Assembly (NCBI GenBank): GCA_963847515.1
Contig: CAWKAA010000003.1
Coordinates: 496,001 to 560,000 of the forward strand
Length of the DNA: 64,000 nt
Direction: 5' to 3'
From: QHXW01 sp963847515
GTDB lineage: Bacteria; Acidobacteriota; Terriglobia; Bryobacterales; Bryobacteraceae
Numbering within the stretch: the stretch's first letter is position 1; every line of letters begins with the position of its first letter. The position numbers and the translations under genes were made by a program. The notes below the pieces were generated by a model, which saw nothing but the letters and a program-made list of their open reading frames with translations, was not told the DNA's origin and made no database searches. This document shows, in pieces, positions 37,447 to 48,912 of the stretch.

Positions 37447-37797
37447 GTGCCTAGTGGCCTCAAGCGTTTCATTCTGTGGGACTACGCCCGGGCGTCGTGG
37501 CAGTACGACGTCATGGTCGGAATCATCCTTGCGTTCATATTCCTTACCCCGCGCACCTGGTTTCGCGATCAGCCGCGTACGCCTCACGCGAGCCAGGTGG
37601 CTATGCTGGGCCACGGCAACGATGTTTTCTGGATCGAGCCCGAGTTGCTGATGGGAGTGCCGGAGGATCAACAGTTGTCAAAACTGGCGGGCATTCTCAA
37701 GACCCGCACTGGGAAAACACGGGTTGTCAGCCGTGTCGAACCGATCCTTGATTCTGAAGGAGAAGTCAAGGGTTATATGGCTTTTGCCAAGCCCTGA
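37447..37797 (+). CDS. Hypothetical membrane-anchored protein (116 aa)
   Basis: GTG start. One membrane span near the N-terminus (about 23-36, VGIILAFIFLTP), then a soluble domain HASQVAMLGHGNDVFWIEPELLMG…GYMAFAKP of unknown family. It sits directly upstream of the LolA-like gene (54 bp), so a shared transcript is likely. The orientation of the soluble part suggests periplasmic placement (inference). Confidence 0.6.
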   Translation: MPSGLKRFILWDYARASWQYDVMVGIILAFIFLTPRTWFRDQPRTPHASQVAMLGHGNDVFWIEPELLMGVPEDQQLSKLAGILKTRTGKTRVVSRVEPILDSEGEVKGYMAFAKP

Positions 37798-37851
37798 ATA
37801 GTTCCCCCGTAACCCAGTCATATTTACATGACGTCTCTCTAGAAGGATTTC

Positions 37852-38535
37852 ATGCGTCTCCGAGCGGCCCTTGTGCTCGCATTCACAGCAGTTCTGGTAG
37901 CTCGTCCCGCAGGGACGGATTCGCTCGAAAGTGTTCTGGAGCACATGGATCGTACGGCGCCATCCTTTAAGACTTTTTCGGCGGATTTGCGCTCTGTGGC
38001 GCACACCGCCGTGATTGATGAGGACGAGGTCAGTACCGGCACGATTCTAGTAAGGCGCACCAACCGCGGGATGGATATGCTGATGACCTTAACCACCCCG
38101 GATCCCAAGTCTATCGCCATCCACGGTCAAAAAGCCGAGATTTACCTTCCCAAGATGAAAACTATTGATGAGTACGATATCAGCCGTTATCGCGCACTGT
38201 TCGACCAGTTTATGCTGATCGGCTTCGGAACGTCTGGCAAGGAACTTGCTCAAGCTTACAACATGAAGGTGCTGGGTACTGATGAGGTCGCCGGGCTGAA
38301 GACAACGCAGCTCGAACTGGTGCCAAAATCACCGGAAGTCTTGAAGAACGTGAAAAAGTTGGAACTTTGGTTTCCCGAATCTGCCGATTACCCAGTGCAG
38401 CAGAAATTTTACCTGGCGGCCGGCGATTACAAACTGGCCACTTACACTAACGTAAGAAAGAATCCGCCGCTTTCAGATTCTGATCTAAAACTGAAGGCCC
38501 CAAAAGACACAAAGCGGGAATTCCCGCAAAAATAA
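37852..38535 (+). CDS. LolA-like outer-membrane lipoprotein-sorting family protein
   Basis: 227 residues with a signal peptide (about 1-20). The LolA/LolB beta-barrel pattern reads SFKTFSADLRSVAHTAVIDEDEVSTG, GTILVRRTNRGMDMLMTLTTPDPKSIAIHGQKAEIYLPKMK in successive strands, and LELWFPESADYPVQQKFYL near the end. Periplasmic; such proteins shuttle lipoproteins or bind lipids. ATG 37852, with the AGAAGGATTTC region as ribosome-binding site. The acyltransferase-like gene follows 10 nt after its stop. Confidence 0.8.
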   Translation: MRLRAALVLAFTAVLVARPAGTDSLESVLEHMDRTAPSFKTFSADLRSVAHTAVIDEDEVSTGTILVRRTNRGMDMLMTLTTPDPKSIAIHGQKAEIYLPKMKTIDEYDISRYRALFDQFMLIGFGTSGKELAQAYNMKVLGTDEVAGLKTTQLELVPKSPEVLKNVKKLELWFPESADYPVQQKFYLAAGDYKLATYTNVRKNPPLSDSDLKLKAPKDTKREFPQK

Positions 38536-38545
38536 CTATTTCCTA

Positions 38546-39628
38546 ATGCCCAAAGCAAAAACTACTTCACGGCTGCAATTTCTGGACTGGGTTCGCGGAC
38601 TTGGCGCCGTCATCATGCTGCAGGGCCACACTTATCATGCGTTTCTCCGGCAGGATCTGCGGGCTTCCAACACTTTTATTCTTTCTGACTTCCTGGGCGG
38701 CCTGCCGTCTGCGGTGTTCCTCTTTCTCACCGGTGTGACCCTGGCGTTTCTGATGGACAGCCGGGAGCGGCAGGGCGCGGGGCCTTCCGTGCGCGTCATG
38801 GCCTCGTTGCGACGCGCCGGCTACATCCTGGCGCTTGGATTCCTGGTGCGCATCCAGCTCTGGCTGTTTGCCTTCCCTGGCAGCCAATGGACCGATATGC
38901 TGCGCGTAGATGTCCTGAACTGTATGGGCGCTGCCCTCGGTGTGATGGCGCTCATGGCGGTGTTTCGTACGGCGGAGCGCGTTCGCTTGTGCGCCATTCT
39001 CGGCGTCGCGATCGCTGCCGCTTCGCCGCTCGCGTCGCAGATCGATTGGTCCGGCGTGCATCCGCTTGTCAGGAGCTACATCGTTCCGGATTACGCCTCC
39101 TTCGGATTTTTTCCATGGGGGGCGTTCGTCGCCTTTGGAGTGAGCCTGGGCAGTTTGATTCGCATCCTCAGTCACGAGCAACTGGAGCGCGCCATGCAAT
39201 GGACCGCGCTCACCGGATGCGTGCTCATTGTCGGCTCGCAGCAGTTGTCACAGCTGCCGTCCCTTTACCCGAAATCCGAATTCTGGCTCAACAGCCCGTT
39301 CATGATCCTGATCAAGCTGGGCGTGATTCTGCTCATCGTTGCGTTTGCGTTTTTGTGGAACAAGCACACCGCCGAAAAGTGGAGTTGGGTGCGCCAGTTG
39401 GGCACCACATCGCTCTTGGTTTATTGGGTGCACATCGAGCTGATCTACGGCCGCTGGCTGGGTGCCTGGCATTCCAGTCTGGGGATCGGCCAATGCACTT
39501 TTGGAGCTGTGGTGGTTATCGCGTTGATGGTGCTCTTGTCGGCGGCGCGAACACATTACCCCCAGTGGAGGCGTTTCCTCGTTTCAGCCCGCCTTCATCC
39601 CGAGCCCGCGCGCGTGTCCGGAGATTGA
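38546..39628 (+). CDS. Multi-pass membrane protein, DUF1624/heparan-acetyltransferase-like
   Basis: 360 residues with about ten hydrophobic segments. The opening RLQFLDWVRGLGAVIMLQGHTYHAF matches the first membrane segment and conserved His of the DUF1624 / heparan-alpha-glucosaminide N-acetyltransferase-like (acyltransferase-3-like) proteins. SAVFLFLTGVTLAFL and TTSLLVYWVHIELIYGR are further family landmarks. Would transfer an acyl group across the inner membrane; substrate unknown. Starts 10 nt after the LolA-like gene (same operon) and converges on the next gene. Confidence 0.75.
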   Translation: MPKAKTTSRLQFLDWVRGLGAVIMLQGHTYHAFLRQDLRASNTFILSDFLGGLPSAVFLFLTGVTLAFLMDSRERQGAGPSVRVMASLRRAGYILALGFLVRIQLWLFAFPGSQWTDMLRVDVLNCMGAALGVMALMAVFRTAERVRLCAILGVAIAAASPLASQIDWSGVHPLVRSYIVPDYASFGFFPWGAFVAFGVSLGSLIRILSHEQLERAMQWTALTGCVLIVGSQQLSQLPSLYPKSEFWLNSPFMILIKLGVILLIVAFAFLWNKHTAEKWSWVRQLGTTSLLVYWVHIELIYGRWLGAWHSSLGIGQCTFGAVVVIALMVLLSAARTHYPQWRRFLVSARLHPEPARVSGD

Positions 39629-39643
39629 CACGGCTCGCCCCTT

Positions 39644-39964
39644 TTACTTTTTCTGCGAAGTTCTGACGATGATGTGAAGCGCACGGTTGCTGTCCTCTTC
39701 GTGCGCGTAGCGTACCGTGACCCTGGCTTTTACCCGCAGCTTGCCTTCGACGCGCGTTTCCTCAGTAATCAGAAACGTGCGCGTGTCGGAATTCTTTCCT
39801 AACACTGATTTGAGAACCGTGATTTTGTCGGCAGCAAGCTCGGTGACGACGCCAGAAAAGAATTCGCTGTGAGGCTGTTCTTTGTGACCGTCGTCCTGGG
39901 CCCTTAGTCGAATCGAGGAAATCGGCGACAGCAGCAGAAGCGTGCCGATCAGGACAGAACGCAC
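39644..39964 (-). CDS. Small secreted protein (DUF5666-like)
   Basis: 106 residues with a signal peptide (about 1-22, SPISSIRLRA). A small beta domain follows, FFSGVVTELAADKITVLKSV…FLITEETRVEGKLRVKARVTVRY, resembling DUF5666/OB-like periplasmic proteins. It is 46 bp downstream of the HK gene on the same strand, so possibly third in the RR-HK operon. Confidence 0.65.
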   Translation of the reverse strand: MRSVLIGTLLLLSPISSIRLRAQDDGHKEQPHSEFFSGVVTELAADKITVLKSVLGKNSDTRTFLITEETRVEGKLRVKARVTVRYAHEEDSNRALHIIVRTSQKK

Positions 39965-40010
39965 TCTTCCAGCTTATTCCAGGCCAAATGAAACAGCCGC
40001 AACGCGAGTA

Positions 40011-41523
40011 TTAAAGTTCATTCATCCCCGAGGGTACCGGGACGTCATCCGGGGTTTGAGCGGGCACGGACACCGGCAGGAACACGATAAAACGGCTGCC
40101 CTGGCCCGGGGTGCTCTCCACGCGTACGTTTCCCCCATGCGCCTTGGCAATCCAGGCCACGAAGCTCAATCCTAGTCCAAGGCCGCGTTCCGGGCCCGAC
40201 GTATCCCGTCCCGGCACCCGATAAAAGCGGTCGAAAATATGCGGCAGATGTCGGTTGCAATGCCGCAGCCGGTATCCTGAACCACCAGGTCCACGCCGTC
40301 CGCATCCTGGCGAAGACGTGACCCGCACTTCGCCGCCCGCGGGGGTGAACTTCATGGCGTTCGAGAGCAGATTGGAAATCATGCGCTCGATTTGGATCCG
40401 GTCGACCTCGGCTGGAACACTCGTCCGGCAGATCCGCCGTCAGCCGGACACGCGCTTCCTCGTAGGGGATTTGAAATTGGTCCACCACGTCCGCAACCAG
40501 CTCGGAAAGATTCACGCGTATCTTCTGTAAAGCCAGCTGCCCGGATTCGGCTTGCGAAAGCAGCAACAGCGCGCGCACGATCTGCGACAGCCGCTCGACG
40601 TCCTGCAGGGAGTTGAGCATGGCCTCGCGATATTGCTCCGCATTCGTGGCCGTGAAGATGGCCACTTCGAGCTGCCCGCGAATGGCAGTGATCGGCGTGC
40701 GCAACTCGTGCGAAACGTCGGTCGAGAACTGGCGGATCTGGTTGAAGGAGTTCTCCAGGCGATCGATCATGCGGTTGAAGGTTTCGATCAGATAATCGAG
40801 TTCATCGTCCGCGCCGCGAGAGGGAATGCGCAGGCTGAGGTTCGAACCGGAGATCCGCTGCGCGGCTTGCGCCACCTCCAGCACCGGCGTTAGCGCTCGC
40901 CCGGCGAAGAACCAGCCGAGCAGGCAGCCAATGAGGATGACCAGCGGGATGACCGTCACGTAGGTCCAGGTGAACTGTTCCAGGATGTGGCGATTGTCCG
41001 CAAGACTGCGGCCCACCGCCACGAAGTACGGCATCCGGTTGTTTTCGTCGTAAATCGCGCCCGACCGGATCAGGTAAGGGACGCCCCTGGCGCTCCTGCG
41101 CACCTCCCACTGAGGTAGTGGCGACCGAAGCACGGCGGCAATGTGAGCCGGTGTATCCCGGCCGATGGATTCGTACGCGCCGGAAACCTGGAGGTTTCCT
41201 TGTGCGTCGGCCAAGACCTTTCCGTGCCCGTCGGCCACCACATACACGTGCCGCAGCCTCTCAATGATGAAACTCTCATCCGGGTCGTCGCGGTCGTAAT
41301 ACCAGATCGGGCGGCCGTTTTCAATTCTTAGATAGCCCTTAACGGCGGCCCATTCCTGCTCCAGTCCATCGCGAATCTGCGCGTCCAGGCTGGCGGCCAG
41401 CTTCTGACGGTAGAGCGTGCCCACGCCAATCAGCATCACACTGAAGAACAGCGCGTAGCCGACCGTCAGGCGAAAGCGGAGAGAGCGGGTGATGCGCTGG
41501 AACTTTCCTAGGCGGCGCGCCAA
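40011..41523 (-). CDS. Two-component sensor histidine kinase (frameshifted in ATPase domain)
   Basis: Start TTG 41523, overlapping the response-regulator end. Membrane span 1 (VGYALFFSVMLIGVGTLY), periplasmic sensor (about 40-170), span 2 (YVTVIPLVILIGCLLGWFF), HAMP (about 205-255), H-box FSTDVSHELRTPITAIRGQ. The frame breaks near 40420 (…DLPDE / VPAEVDRIQIERM) and again near 40310 and 40245. The N-box SNLLSNAMKFTP and G-box GLGLGLSFVAWIAKAHGG are readable across frames. Full length would be about 500 residues, like CusS-type metal/envelope sensors. No catalytic motif is missing once frames are joined. Confidence 0.82.
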
Positions 41524-42241
41524 ATTACACCTGCCGTTCGGCCGCCGGCTCGGGCGGTGCGAGCTACCGGCTTATCGGGAACTTCGATCATGTAACCGAT
41601 ACCGCGCACGGTTTGAATCAGCTTCTGCGGAAACGGTCGTCGATCTTGCTGCGCAGGTGGCGGATATAAACGTCCACGATGTTGGTCAGCCCGTCGTAAT
41701 CCATGTCCCAGACGTGCTCCACAATCATGGTGCGGCTGAGCGGGCGGCCTTTATTGCGCATCATGTATTCGAGGATGCCGAATTCCTTGGGCGCCAGATC
41801 GATGGTCTCGGCGGCGCGCGTCACTTTGCGGCGCACGCAATCGACCGTGAGATCCGCCACCTGCAGCTTCTCGGGAGCGGGTTGGCCGCGGCGCAGCAGT
41901 GCGCGCACGCGCGCCAGCAGCTCCACGAACGCGAATGGTTTGACCAGATAATCGTCAGCGCCCTGCTCGAGTCCCTTTACGCGATCGTCCACCTGCCCGC
42001 GCGCGCTCAGAATCAGTACCGGCGGACCCACCTTCCGGCTGCGGATCCGCTCGAGAACCTTCAGCCCGTCCATATCTGGCAGCATCAGATCGAGGATTAC
42101 CAGATCGTAGTCGGTCGAATGAATGAATTCGACGGCGGTGGCGCCGTCGGGCGCCGCGTCCACCGCATACCCCGCGCCTTGTAGACCGCGCGTCAGGAAA
42201 TCGGCGATCCGCTTTTCGTCTTCTACCACTAGGACACGCAT
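41508..42241 (-). CDS. OmpR-family response regulator (one frameshift near its end)
   Basis: ATG 42241. Receiver MRVLVVEDEKRIADFLTRG with phospho-Asp in DLVILDLMLPDMDG and Lys in ADDYLVKPF. Winged-helix effector with LAPKEFGILEYMMRNKGRPLS and VYIRHLRSKIDD. The open frame stops at 41618. One missing base in a C-run near 41626 gives the expected QKLIQTVRGIGYMIE ending and a stop at 41508, so the true gene runs to about 41508. It precedes the histidine kinase gene and overlaps it, so the two are a cognate pair. Confidence 0.88.
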
Positions 42242-42459
42242 CTGCTTTATTTTACGCTCTGCAGCCGCCCGCAGTTTCGGCGGTCAACTATGAATCGCGT
42301 GGTAAACTGTTTTCGGCCGGAATAAATAGCCAGCCAACCGAAGCCGGTAGACCGGCAGTGGCTTCTTTAAAAACCCCCTGATTCCGAGTGCGGACATCGC
42401 CGCAAACGAGCGGCCGGCGTCCCCCGTGTGCCCCGATAACGAAAGGACCGTCCCAGAAG

Positions 42460-43509
42460 ATGCACAGCCCACACCCAAATGTACACGCGCAGTGGAAACC
42501 CTGGTCTGAGGCGCAAGCCCTCCATGTGGCCGTGGCGTACAGCAACCCGGTGCGTTGGACCACAAGACGCATGCTAATGAACGACTTCCGCGACCACATG
42601 CAATTGAGCGCCAACGTGGTCTTGCATGTTGGCGAGCTGGCGTATGGCGCCCGCCCCTTCGAGGTGACCGGCGATGACCCCAACGATGTGCAGCTCAGAA
42701 CCTCGCATGAACTGTGGCACAAGGAGAATATCCTGAACCTGGTGGTACAGCGCTTTCCGCCCGGCTGGCAGTATGGTGCGATCATCGACGGCGACTTCCA
42801 TATGACCCGCCGGGACTGGGCGCTCGAGGCCATTCACCAGCTCCAGCATTATGATTTTGTACAACTTTTTTCCAGCTACTCCGACCTCTCCGCCCAGCAC
42901 CGTCCGTTCCGCATCATGCCGAGTTTTGCCTGCAACTATGTGAGGGGAATGGCGAATCCGGATTACCGGGCAGCTCTTCGTGCTGCGGCAGCCTCGTCGT
43001 ACGGCTATTACGGAGCACAGCCGGGAAAACCCGGCGCGTTGCCGATCGGAGCAACCGGCGGCGCCTGGGCGTTCCGCCGTTCCGCCTTCGACGCCGTGGG
43101 CGGCTTGCTGGATACGTGCATCCTGGGTTCGGCCGACTGGCACATGGCCTTCGGACTGGTGCAAGCCGTCGACGGCGCCGCGGAACTCAAGTGGTGCAGT
43201 AAAGCCTATCTGGAGTCTGTCCTGCGCTGGCAGGCGCGCGCGGCCGTTCTGAAGCGGAACATCGGCTACGTAGAAAACCATGCGATTCACTATTTCCATG
43301 GCTCTAAGACATCCAGAGCCTATGGAAGTCGTTGGCGGGTGCTGCGCGATAACGACTATGACCCTCGTACGGACATCTCGCGCGACTGGCAGGGAGTCTT
43401 TCAATTGACCGGCAATAAACCGCGGCTTCGCGACCAGATCCGCGCCTACTTCCGCGACCGCCACGAAGATTCGCCGGAACTATCAGCGCAGGAGAAGCAC
43501 CTGGTTTGA
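42460..43509 (+). CDS. Glycosyltransferase-like protein, family uncertain
   Basis: 349 residues from ATG 42460 (AAAGGA 12 nt upstream). A GT-A-like layout is suggested by AVAYSNPVRWTTRRML near the N-terminus, a D-x-D-type AIIDGDFHMTRRDW near 110, and GATGGAWAFRRSAFDAVGGLL near 205. This is the acceptor-domain pattern of GT2 or GT27-like transferases, here with cytosolic features (no signal or membrane segment). HFHGSKTSRAYGSRW is in the C-terminal part. Some phage and plasmid glycosyltransferases look similar. Partner and substrate unknown. Confidence 0.6.
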   Translation: MHSPHPNVHAQWKPWSEAQALHVAVAYSNPVRWTTRRMLMNDFRDHMQLSANVVLHVGELAYGARPFEVTGDDPNDVQLRTSHELWHKENILNLVVQRFPPGWQYGAIIDGDFHMTRRDWALEAIHQLQHYDFVQLFSSYSDLSAQHRPFRIMPSFACNYVRGMANPDYRAALRAAAASSYGYYGAQPGKPGALPIGATGGAWAFRRSAFDAVGGLLDTCILGSADWHMAFGLVQAVDGAAELKWCSKAYLESVLRWQARAAVLKRNIGYVENHAIHYFHGSKTSRAYGSRWRVLRDNDYDPRTDISRDWQGVFQLTGNKPRLRDQIRAYFRDRHEDSPELSAQEKHLV

Positions 43510-43975
43510 TCACTTCCTCTCTTCGTGGCAGTAGGTGCAACTGAGGCTGGCTTTATTTGCACGATGGCAGTTCATGCAGCCGGTCATTGAGATATCGCCC
43601 TCGCGAGCCAGCCGATCGCGCTCGGCCACCGGCCCGTGACAGGTCTCACAAAGCGCGCCGGCGTCCAGATGCGCTTTGTGGCTGAACTCGACGAAGCTCG
43701 GAATCTGATACACCCGTACCCAGGGCACCAGCCGTCTCTCGCGCACCAGCGCCGCCAGTTTCTGAATGTCCGGGCTGTTCTCTTTGATCGTCCGGTGGCA
43801 GGTCATACAACCCGCGCCCTCCGGGATTCCCATGATTTCGCCGGGGTCGGGCATCGTATGGCAATTGGCGGCACTTCAGACCGAGCGCGAGATGCTGTTT
43901 ATGGCTGTAAGGAATCGGCTGCACGGGGCTCCGGTGCGGCAAGCCGCAGGAGGGCGAGCAGGATCAGAACGCGGC

Positions 43976-43979
<4 letters not shown>
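43510..43979 (-). CDS. Five-haem c-type cytochrome (two frameshifts)
   Basis: ATG 43979, overlapping the GMC stop (ATGA). A leader MSRVLILLALLRLAAPEP is followed, after extra bases in two C-runs (near 43925 and 43870), by PYSHKQHLALGLKC-ANCH, then CMTCH, CETCH, CMNCH and CTYCH: five CxxCH haem sites, plus axial-His pairs such as FSHKAHLDAG. The 43510-43854 stretch is one clean frame. Reads as a small periplasmic multihaem cytochrome (class III/c7-like), the electron acceptor for the GMC flavoprotein beside it. The breaks are in homopolymers, so the gene may be intact. Confidence 0.8.
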
Positions 43980-45549
<1,570 letters not shown>

Positions 45550-45551
45550 CT

Positions 45552-46136
45552 CTATTCGATGGGATACCAGTACGTGCCCAGGCCACCCGCACGGCGGCTG
45601 CGTTTTGCGCGCGCCTCGGACCACTCTCGCGAGTTCATGGCCGCTTCCATCACGTGTTCCTTGGCGTCCTGAAGAAATCGAGCGAACGGGGAGTCAGGTC
45701 CGTGATAGGTCCAGGGTTGGCGGAGCGGCGCGAGCAGAACGTCGATCTCGACAGGTCCAAGTTCGGCGAACGATTTGCCATGGCGCGTGCGAGCCTGGCT
45801 ATTCAATTGATCCAGGCCGTCGCGATACAACGCCTGCCGGTGCTCCGGCGATTCCGAAATCAGAAAGTCCAGGAATTCGGCTACTCCAGTTTCTTTTGCG
45901 CCAGGCGTGTCGCCGGCCGCGGGCATCAGGATTTGCGACAACCGATCGAGCGCGGCGAACTGATCGGCGGAAAAGAAGCTCGGCACGCTCTGCGCAGCGG
46001 AGTCAGCCGCCGCGGTTTCGAGCTTTGGCGTCTCATTTACTGGGCTGGCTGGGGGCTGCTGCGCGAATGCAGGCAAAGGCAGCGCACTCACCGCGGAGAC
46101 GCCGGCGAGAGATTTTAATACCTGTCGACGTTTCAT
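45552..46136 (-). CDS. Gluconate 2-dehydrogenase subunit 3 family protein (Tat signal)
   Basis: 194 residues. MKRRQVLKSLAGVSAVSALPLPAFAQ is a Tat-type leader (RR followed by hydrophobic and AXA). The helical core FFSADQFAALDRLSQILMPA…GVAEFLDFLISES matches the small subunit that accompanies GMC catalytic subunits. It ends 2 nt before the GMC start. It would help export or assemble the flavoprotein in the periplasm. First gene of the operon; ATG 46136. Confidence 0.88.
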   Translation of the reverse strand: MKRRQVLKSLAGVSAVSALPLPAFAQQPPASPVNETPKLETAAADSAAQSVPSFFSADQFAALDRLSQILMPAAGDTPGAKETGVAEFLDFLISESPEHRQALYRDGLDQLNSQARTRHGKSFAELGPVEIDVLLAPLRQPWTYHGPDSPFARFLQDAKEHVMEAAMNSREWSEARAKRSRRAGGLGTYWYPIE

Positions 46137-46163
46137 TTCCTGTTAGCATAGCCTGAATCGACT

Positions 46164-46847
46164 ATGCATCATACCGAGCATCACTTCACCGCAACCGAAG
46201 TGGTTCGCGACATCGTAATCGGCATGTCGGACGGGCTGACGGTGCCGTTTGCGCTGGCTGCCGGACTTTCGGGGACAGTCCAATCCACCAGCATCGTGGT
46301 GATCGCGGGTCTGGCGGAAATCGCCGCCGGCTCCATCGCGATGGGCCTTGGCGGATACTTGGCAGCCAAGACCGATCTGGAACACTATCGCGCGGAAGAA
46401 AAGCGGGAATACTGGAGACGCAGGAGAAGCCTGAGGAGAAACGCATGAAGTGGCCGAAATGTTCCACGGCTATGGTCTGACCGCCGAGCAGGCCGCGCCA
46501 GTGGTGGAAGCGATCAAATCGGACACGAAGCGGTGGGTGGATTTCATGATGCGGTTCGAACTGGGGCTCGAAGAGCCCAATCCGGACCGCGCGCGGAAGA
46601 GCGCGTCGCTGATCGCTGCTTCGTACATCGTTGGCGGCCTGATCCCGTTGTTTCCGTACATGGTGTGGCACCAGGTACGGACGGCGCTATGGATCTCGAC
46701 GGCATCACGCCTATCGCGCTTTTTGTTTTCGGTTTCATCAAAGGGCGGTTCACCGGTGTATCGGCCGTGCGCTCAGGCGTTCAAACCGCGTTAATTGGGG
46801 GGCTGGCGGCAGCCGCGGCGTTTGCCATTGCGCGCGCAATCTCTTAA
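46164..46847 (+). CDS. VIT1/CCC1 family metal-ion transporter (frameshifted)
   Basis: The N-terminus MHHTEHHFTATEVVRDIVIGMSDG…VPFALAAGLSG, with IAGLAEIAAGSIAMGLGGYLAAKTDLEHY, is diagnostic of VIT1/CCC1 vacuolar-type iron/manganese transporters. The cytosolic loop EMFHGYGLTAEQAAPVVEAI and the membrane segments SASLIAASYIVGGLIPLFPY and LFVFGFIKGRFTG lie in other frames. Three single-base changes (near 46410, 46450 and 46660) separate them. The gene would be about 228 residues, exporting Fe2+/Mn2+ from the cytoplasm. It diverges from the subunit 3 gene by 27 bp. Confidence 0.8.
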
Positions 46848-46873
46848 GAAGTCTCTTACAACATGGAGCAGCC

Positions 46874-48010
46874 ATGATCCAGATTCAAAATAAGGGCGAC
46901 CGCAACCTTTACGAACATGCGCTGGGATTTGCCCGGCGGCAATTGCGCGCTCTGATCGACCGCGATCCTGATTTCTACCCCATGTACACGGCGCAAGGAC
47001 GCTGGCGGCATTCGGGTGAGGCCTGGACGAACTGGTGCGAGGGCTTCCTGCCCGGTATGTTGTGGATCATCGCCGCGCGCGAGCCGGACGACGCCGCCGG
47101 CCGCTGGTGGCGCGACCAGGCCATTCGATATTCCCGGCCGCTCGAAATGCGCCAGTTCGATCGTGAAGTTCACGACCTGGGCTTCCTGTTCATGTCCACC
47201 TATTACCGCTGGCGGCACCTGGCGGGCGATCCCAGCCTGCAGAGCGTCCTGATCGAAGCGGGACGCACCATGGCCATGCGCTTTCGTCCCAAAGGAGAAT
47301 ACTTGCACTCGTTCGTCGCCGAGAATTCGCTGTTCATCGACATCATGATGAACGTGGGCATCGTTTTCTACGCCGCTCTCGAAACTCGCGACGCGAAACT
47401 GATGAACATTGCGTTGCGCCATTGCCTAACCACGCGCCGGGTGCTGGTGCGCGGCGACGGTTCAACAGCGCATGAAGGCCTGTTCGATGACAATACCGGC
47501 GCATTTCTCGGACAGTCCACGCAACAAGGCTGGCGCGCCGATTCCTGCTGGTCCCGCGGGCTCGCCTGGGCGCTCTACGGCTTCGGAACAGCTTACCGCT
47601 GCACGCGAGATCCGCGCCTGCTGGAGACGGCCGAGGCATGCACGCGTTACTTCATCGAGCACACACCTACGGACGGCGTGCCGCCGTGGGATTACGATGG
47701 GCCGGCGGAAAGCCGAATGCTACTCGACACCTCGGCCGCAGCTACCGCCGCCGCCGGCATGCTGCAACTGGCTCCGCTGGTTCCAGACCAGATGCGCGGG
47801 CATTACTACGATGCCGTGGCGCGCCGTATCCTGAGTACGCTTTGCCGAAGCTACTTGTCCGAGGAAGATCCGCATTGGGAAGGGATACTGAAGGGCGGCG
47901 TCTATCATGTCGGCAAAAACATCGGAGTGAACGAGTCGGTAATGTGGGGCGAGTACTTCTTCTTGGAAGCCCTGGATCTCGCACTGCGCGAGAGCGGGCC
48001 CGAAGACTAG
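46874..48010 (+). CDS. Glycoside hydrolase family 88 (unsaturated glucuronyl hydrolase)
   Basis: 378 residues, intact. (alpha/alpha)6-barrel features include HSGEAWTNWCEGFLPGMLW, DREVHDLGFLFMSTYYRW (first catalytic Asp in HDLGF), WSRGLAWALYGFGTAYRC, DYDGPAESRMLLDTSAAATAA (second catalytic Asp) and GVNESVMWGEYFFLEAL. GH88 hydrates 4,5-unsaturated uronyl oligosaccharides released by polysaccharide lyases. No signal peptide, so cytoplasmic. GGAG lies 7 nt before ATG 46874. Monocistronic. Confidence 0.93.
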   Translation: MIQIQNKGDRNLYEHALGFARRQLRALIDRDPDFYPMYTAQGRWRHSGEAWTNWCEGFLPGMLWIIAAREPDDAAGRWWRDQAIRYSRPLEMRQFDREVHDLGFLFMSTYYRWRHLAGDPSLQSVLIEAGRTMAMRFRPKGEYLHSFVAENSLFIDIMMNVGIVFYAALETRDAKLMNIALRHCLTTRRVLVRGDGSTAHEGLFDDNTGAFLGQSTQQGWRADSCWSRGLAWALYGFGTAYRCTRDPRLLETAEACTRYFIEHTPTDGVPPWDYDGPAESRMLLDTSAAATAAAGMLQLAPLVPDQMRGHYYDAVARRILSTLCRSYLSEEDPHWEGILKGGVYHVGKNIGVNESVMWGEYFFLEALDLALRESGPED

Positions 48011-48291
48011 GAGCTGGCCAATCAGAGAGAGTGCGTCCATTCGCCGCGCGTGATTGACCGGCGAGCCACTGAGATCGCGCGCATCCCTTCGGCGGCTCGA
48101 ACGGCAAGCTGGGAGAAGACTCCATGTCTTGGCCGGTATGGATCGTAGCCGTAAGCCACACCGACTTGGAGCGTATTGATTGCAAGCACTGAACATTGAA
48201 TAACGCGAACCATATTGGCCATACTGGTTGAAGATACTTTCGGTGGCGTAAGAACCGCCGTGAACACCGTATTGATTGAGACCCGTAGTTC
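48011..48291. other. Intergenic, 281 bp
   Basis: Separates GH88 from the lipoprotein gene. It contains only an 81-codon minus-strand frame without family similarity, and nothing I can support as a gene. Confidence 0.45.
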
Positions 48292-48732
48292 TTATTTTGT
48301 CCGGTTCTGCGGGTGCATTTTCCCGGAAAAAAATTCTTCCAGATGCGGATCATCGAATACGACGACGGTCCCGTCGCATTTCAGCGCGAAGTAATGGGCT
48401 CCCGGATTAACGAGGTATGCCTTGCCGCAAACCAGGGCGGGCGGCGCCAGCTTGTTGATCCAGTCTTTAGGCGGCACCCCGTAGGTGACCATGCCGCTTA
48501 TATTGCCGGCGGTTATCGGATTTTCCGGCTCTGCGTCCCACACGAGCTCGTTGTCGTGCATGTTGTCCCAGCGATAAACGGAAATCGAGCTGGGGGATAC
48601 GCCGCCGGGCTGCGGGCATACGTCTCCGTTCGACAGGCAAAGCTCGACGGTGTCGCCCTTTTTGCTTGCCGCCAGATGCCAGGAGAAACTCTGGCAGCTC
48701 GCCAAAGAGAGGGCCAGGCAGCACGTCAGCAA
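48292..48732 (-). CDS. Hypothetical lipoprotein
   Basis: The probable start is TTG 48732, after which a leader LLTCCLALSLASC ends in a lipobox (LASC), giving a lipid-anchored Cys. The mature part SFSWHLAASKKGDTVELCLSNGDVCPQPGG…SISVYRWDNMHDNELVWDAEP…FALKCDGTVVVFDDPHLEEFF has no family I recognise. The frame is open upstream through the REP-like repeat to 48900, which is probably not translated. Confidence 0.55.
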   Translation of the reverse strand: MLTCCLALSLASCQSFSWHLAASKKGDTVELCLSNGDVCPQPGGVSPSSISVYRWDNMHDNELVWDAEPENPITAGNISGMVTYGVPPKDWINKLAPPALVCGKAYLVNPGAHYFALKCDGTVVVFDDPHLEEFFSGKMHPQNRTK

Positions 48733-48759
48733 TAAAAAACTGGTGACAAAAACCTGGTG

Positions 48760-48912
48760 ACAACAAACCTGGTGACAGACGGAACGTTTCGGAGATTCTC
48801 CCGCCGACTCCATCACTACCTCACTCCAGACAACAAACCTGGGACAACAAACCTGGTGACAGACGGAACGTTTCCGAGATTCTCCCGCCGACTCCACCAC
48901 TACCTCACTCCA
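48760..48912. repeat. REP-like 69 bp direct repeats upstream of RAYT
   Basis: Units 48760-48828 and 48844-48912 are identical at 67 of 69 positions. They are separated by 15 bp that hold a partial copy. Each contains the core AAACCTGGTGAC (also at 48750-48761, 48765-48776 and 48849-48860). The second unit runs into the first base of the transposase start codon. Confidence 0.85.

Noticed and set aside
48022..48267. 81-codon minus-strand ORF
   Set aside because: No family similarity and no ribosome-binding site; probably chance.
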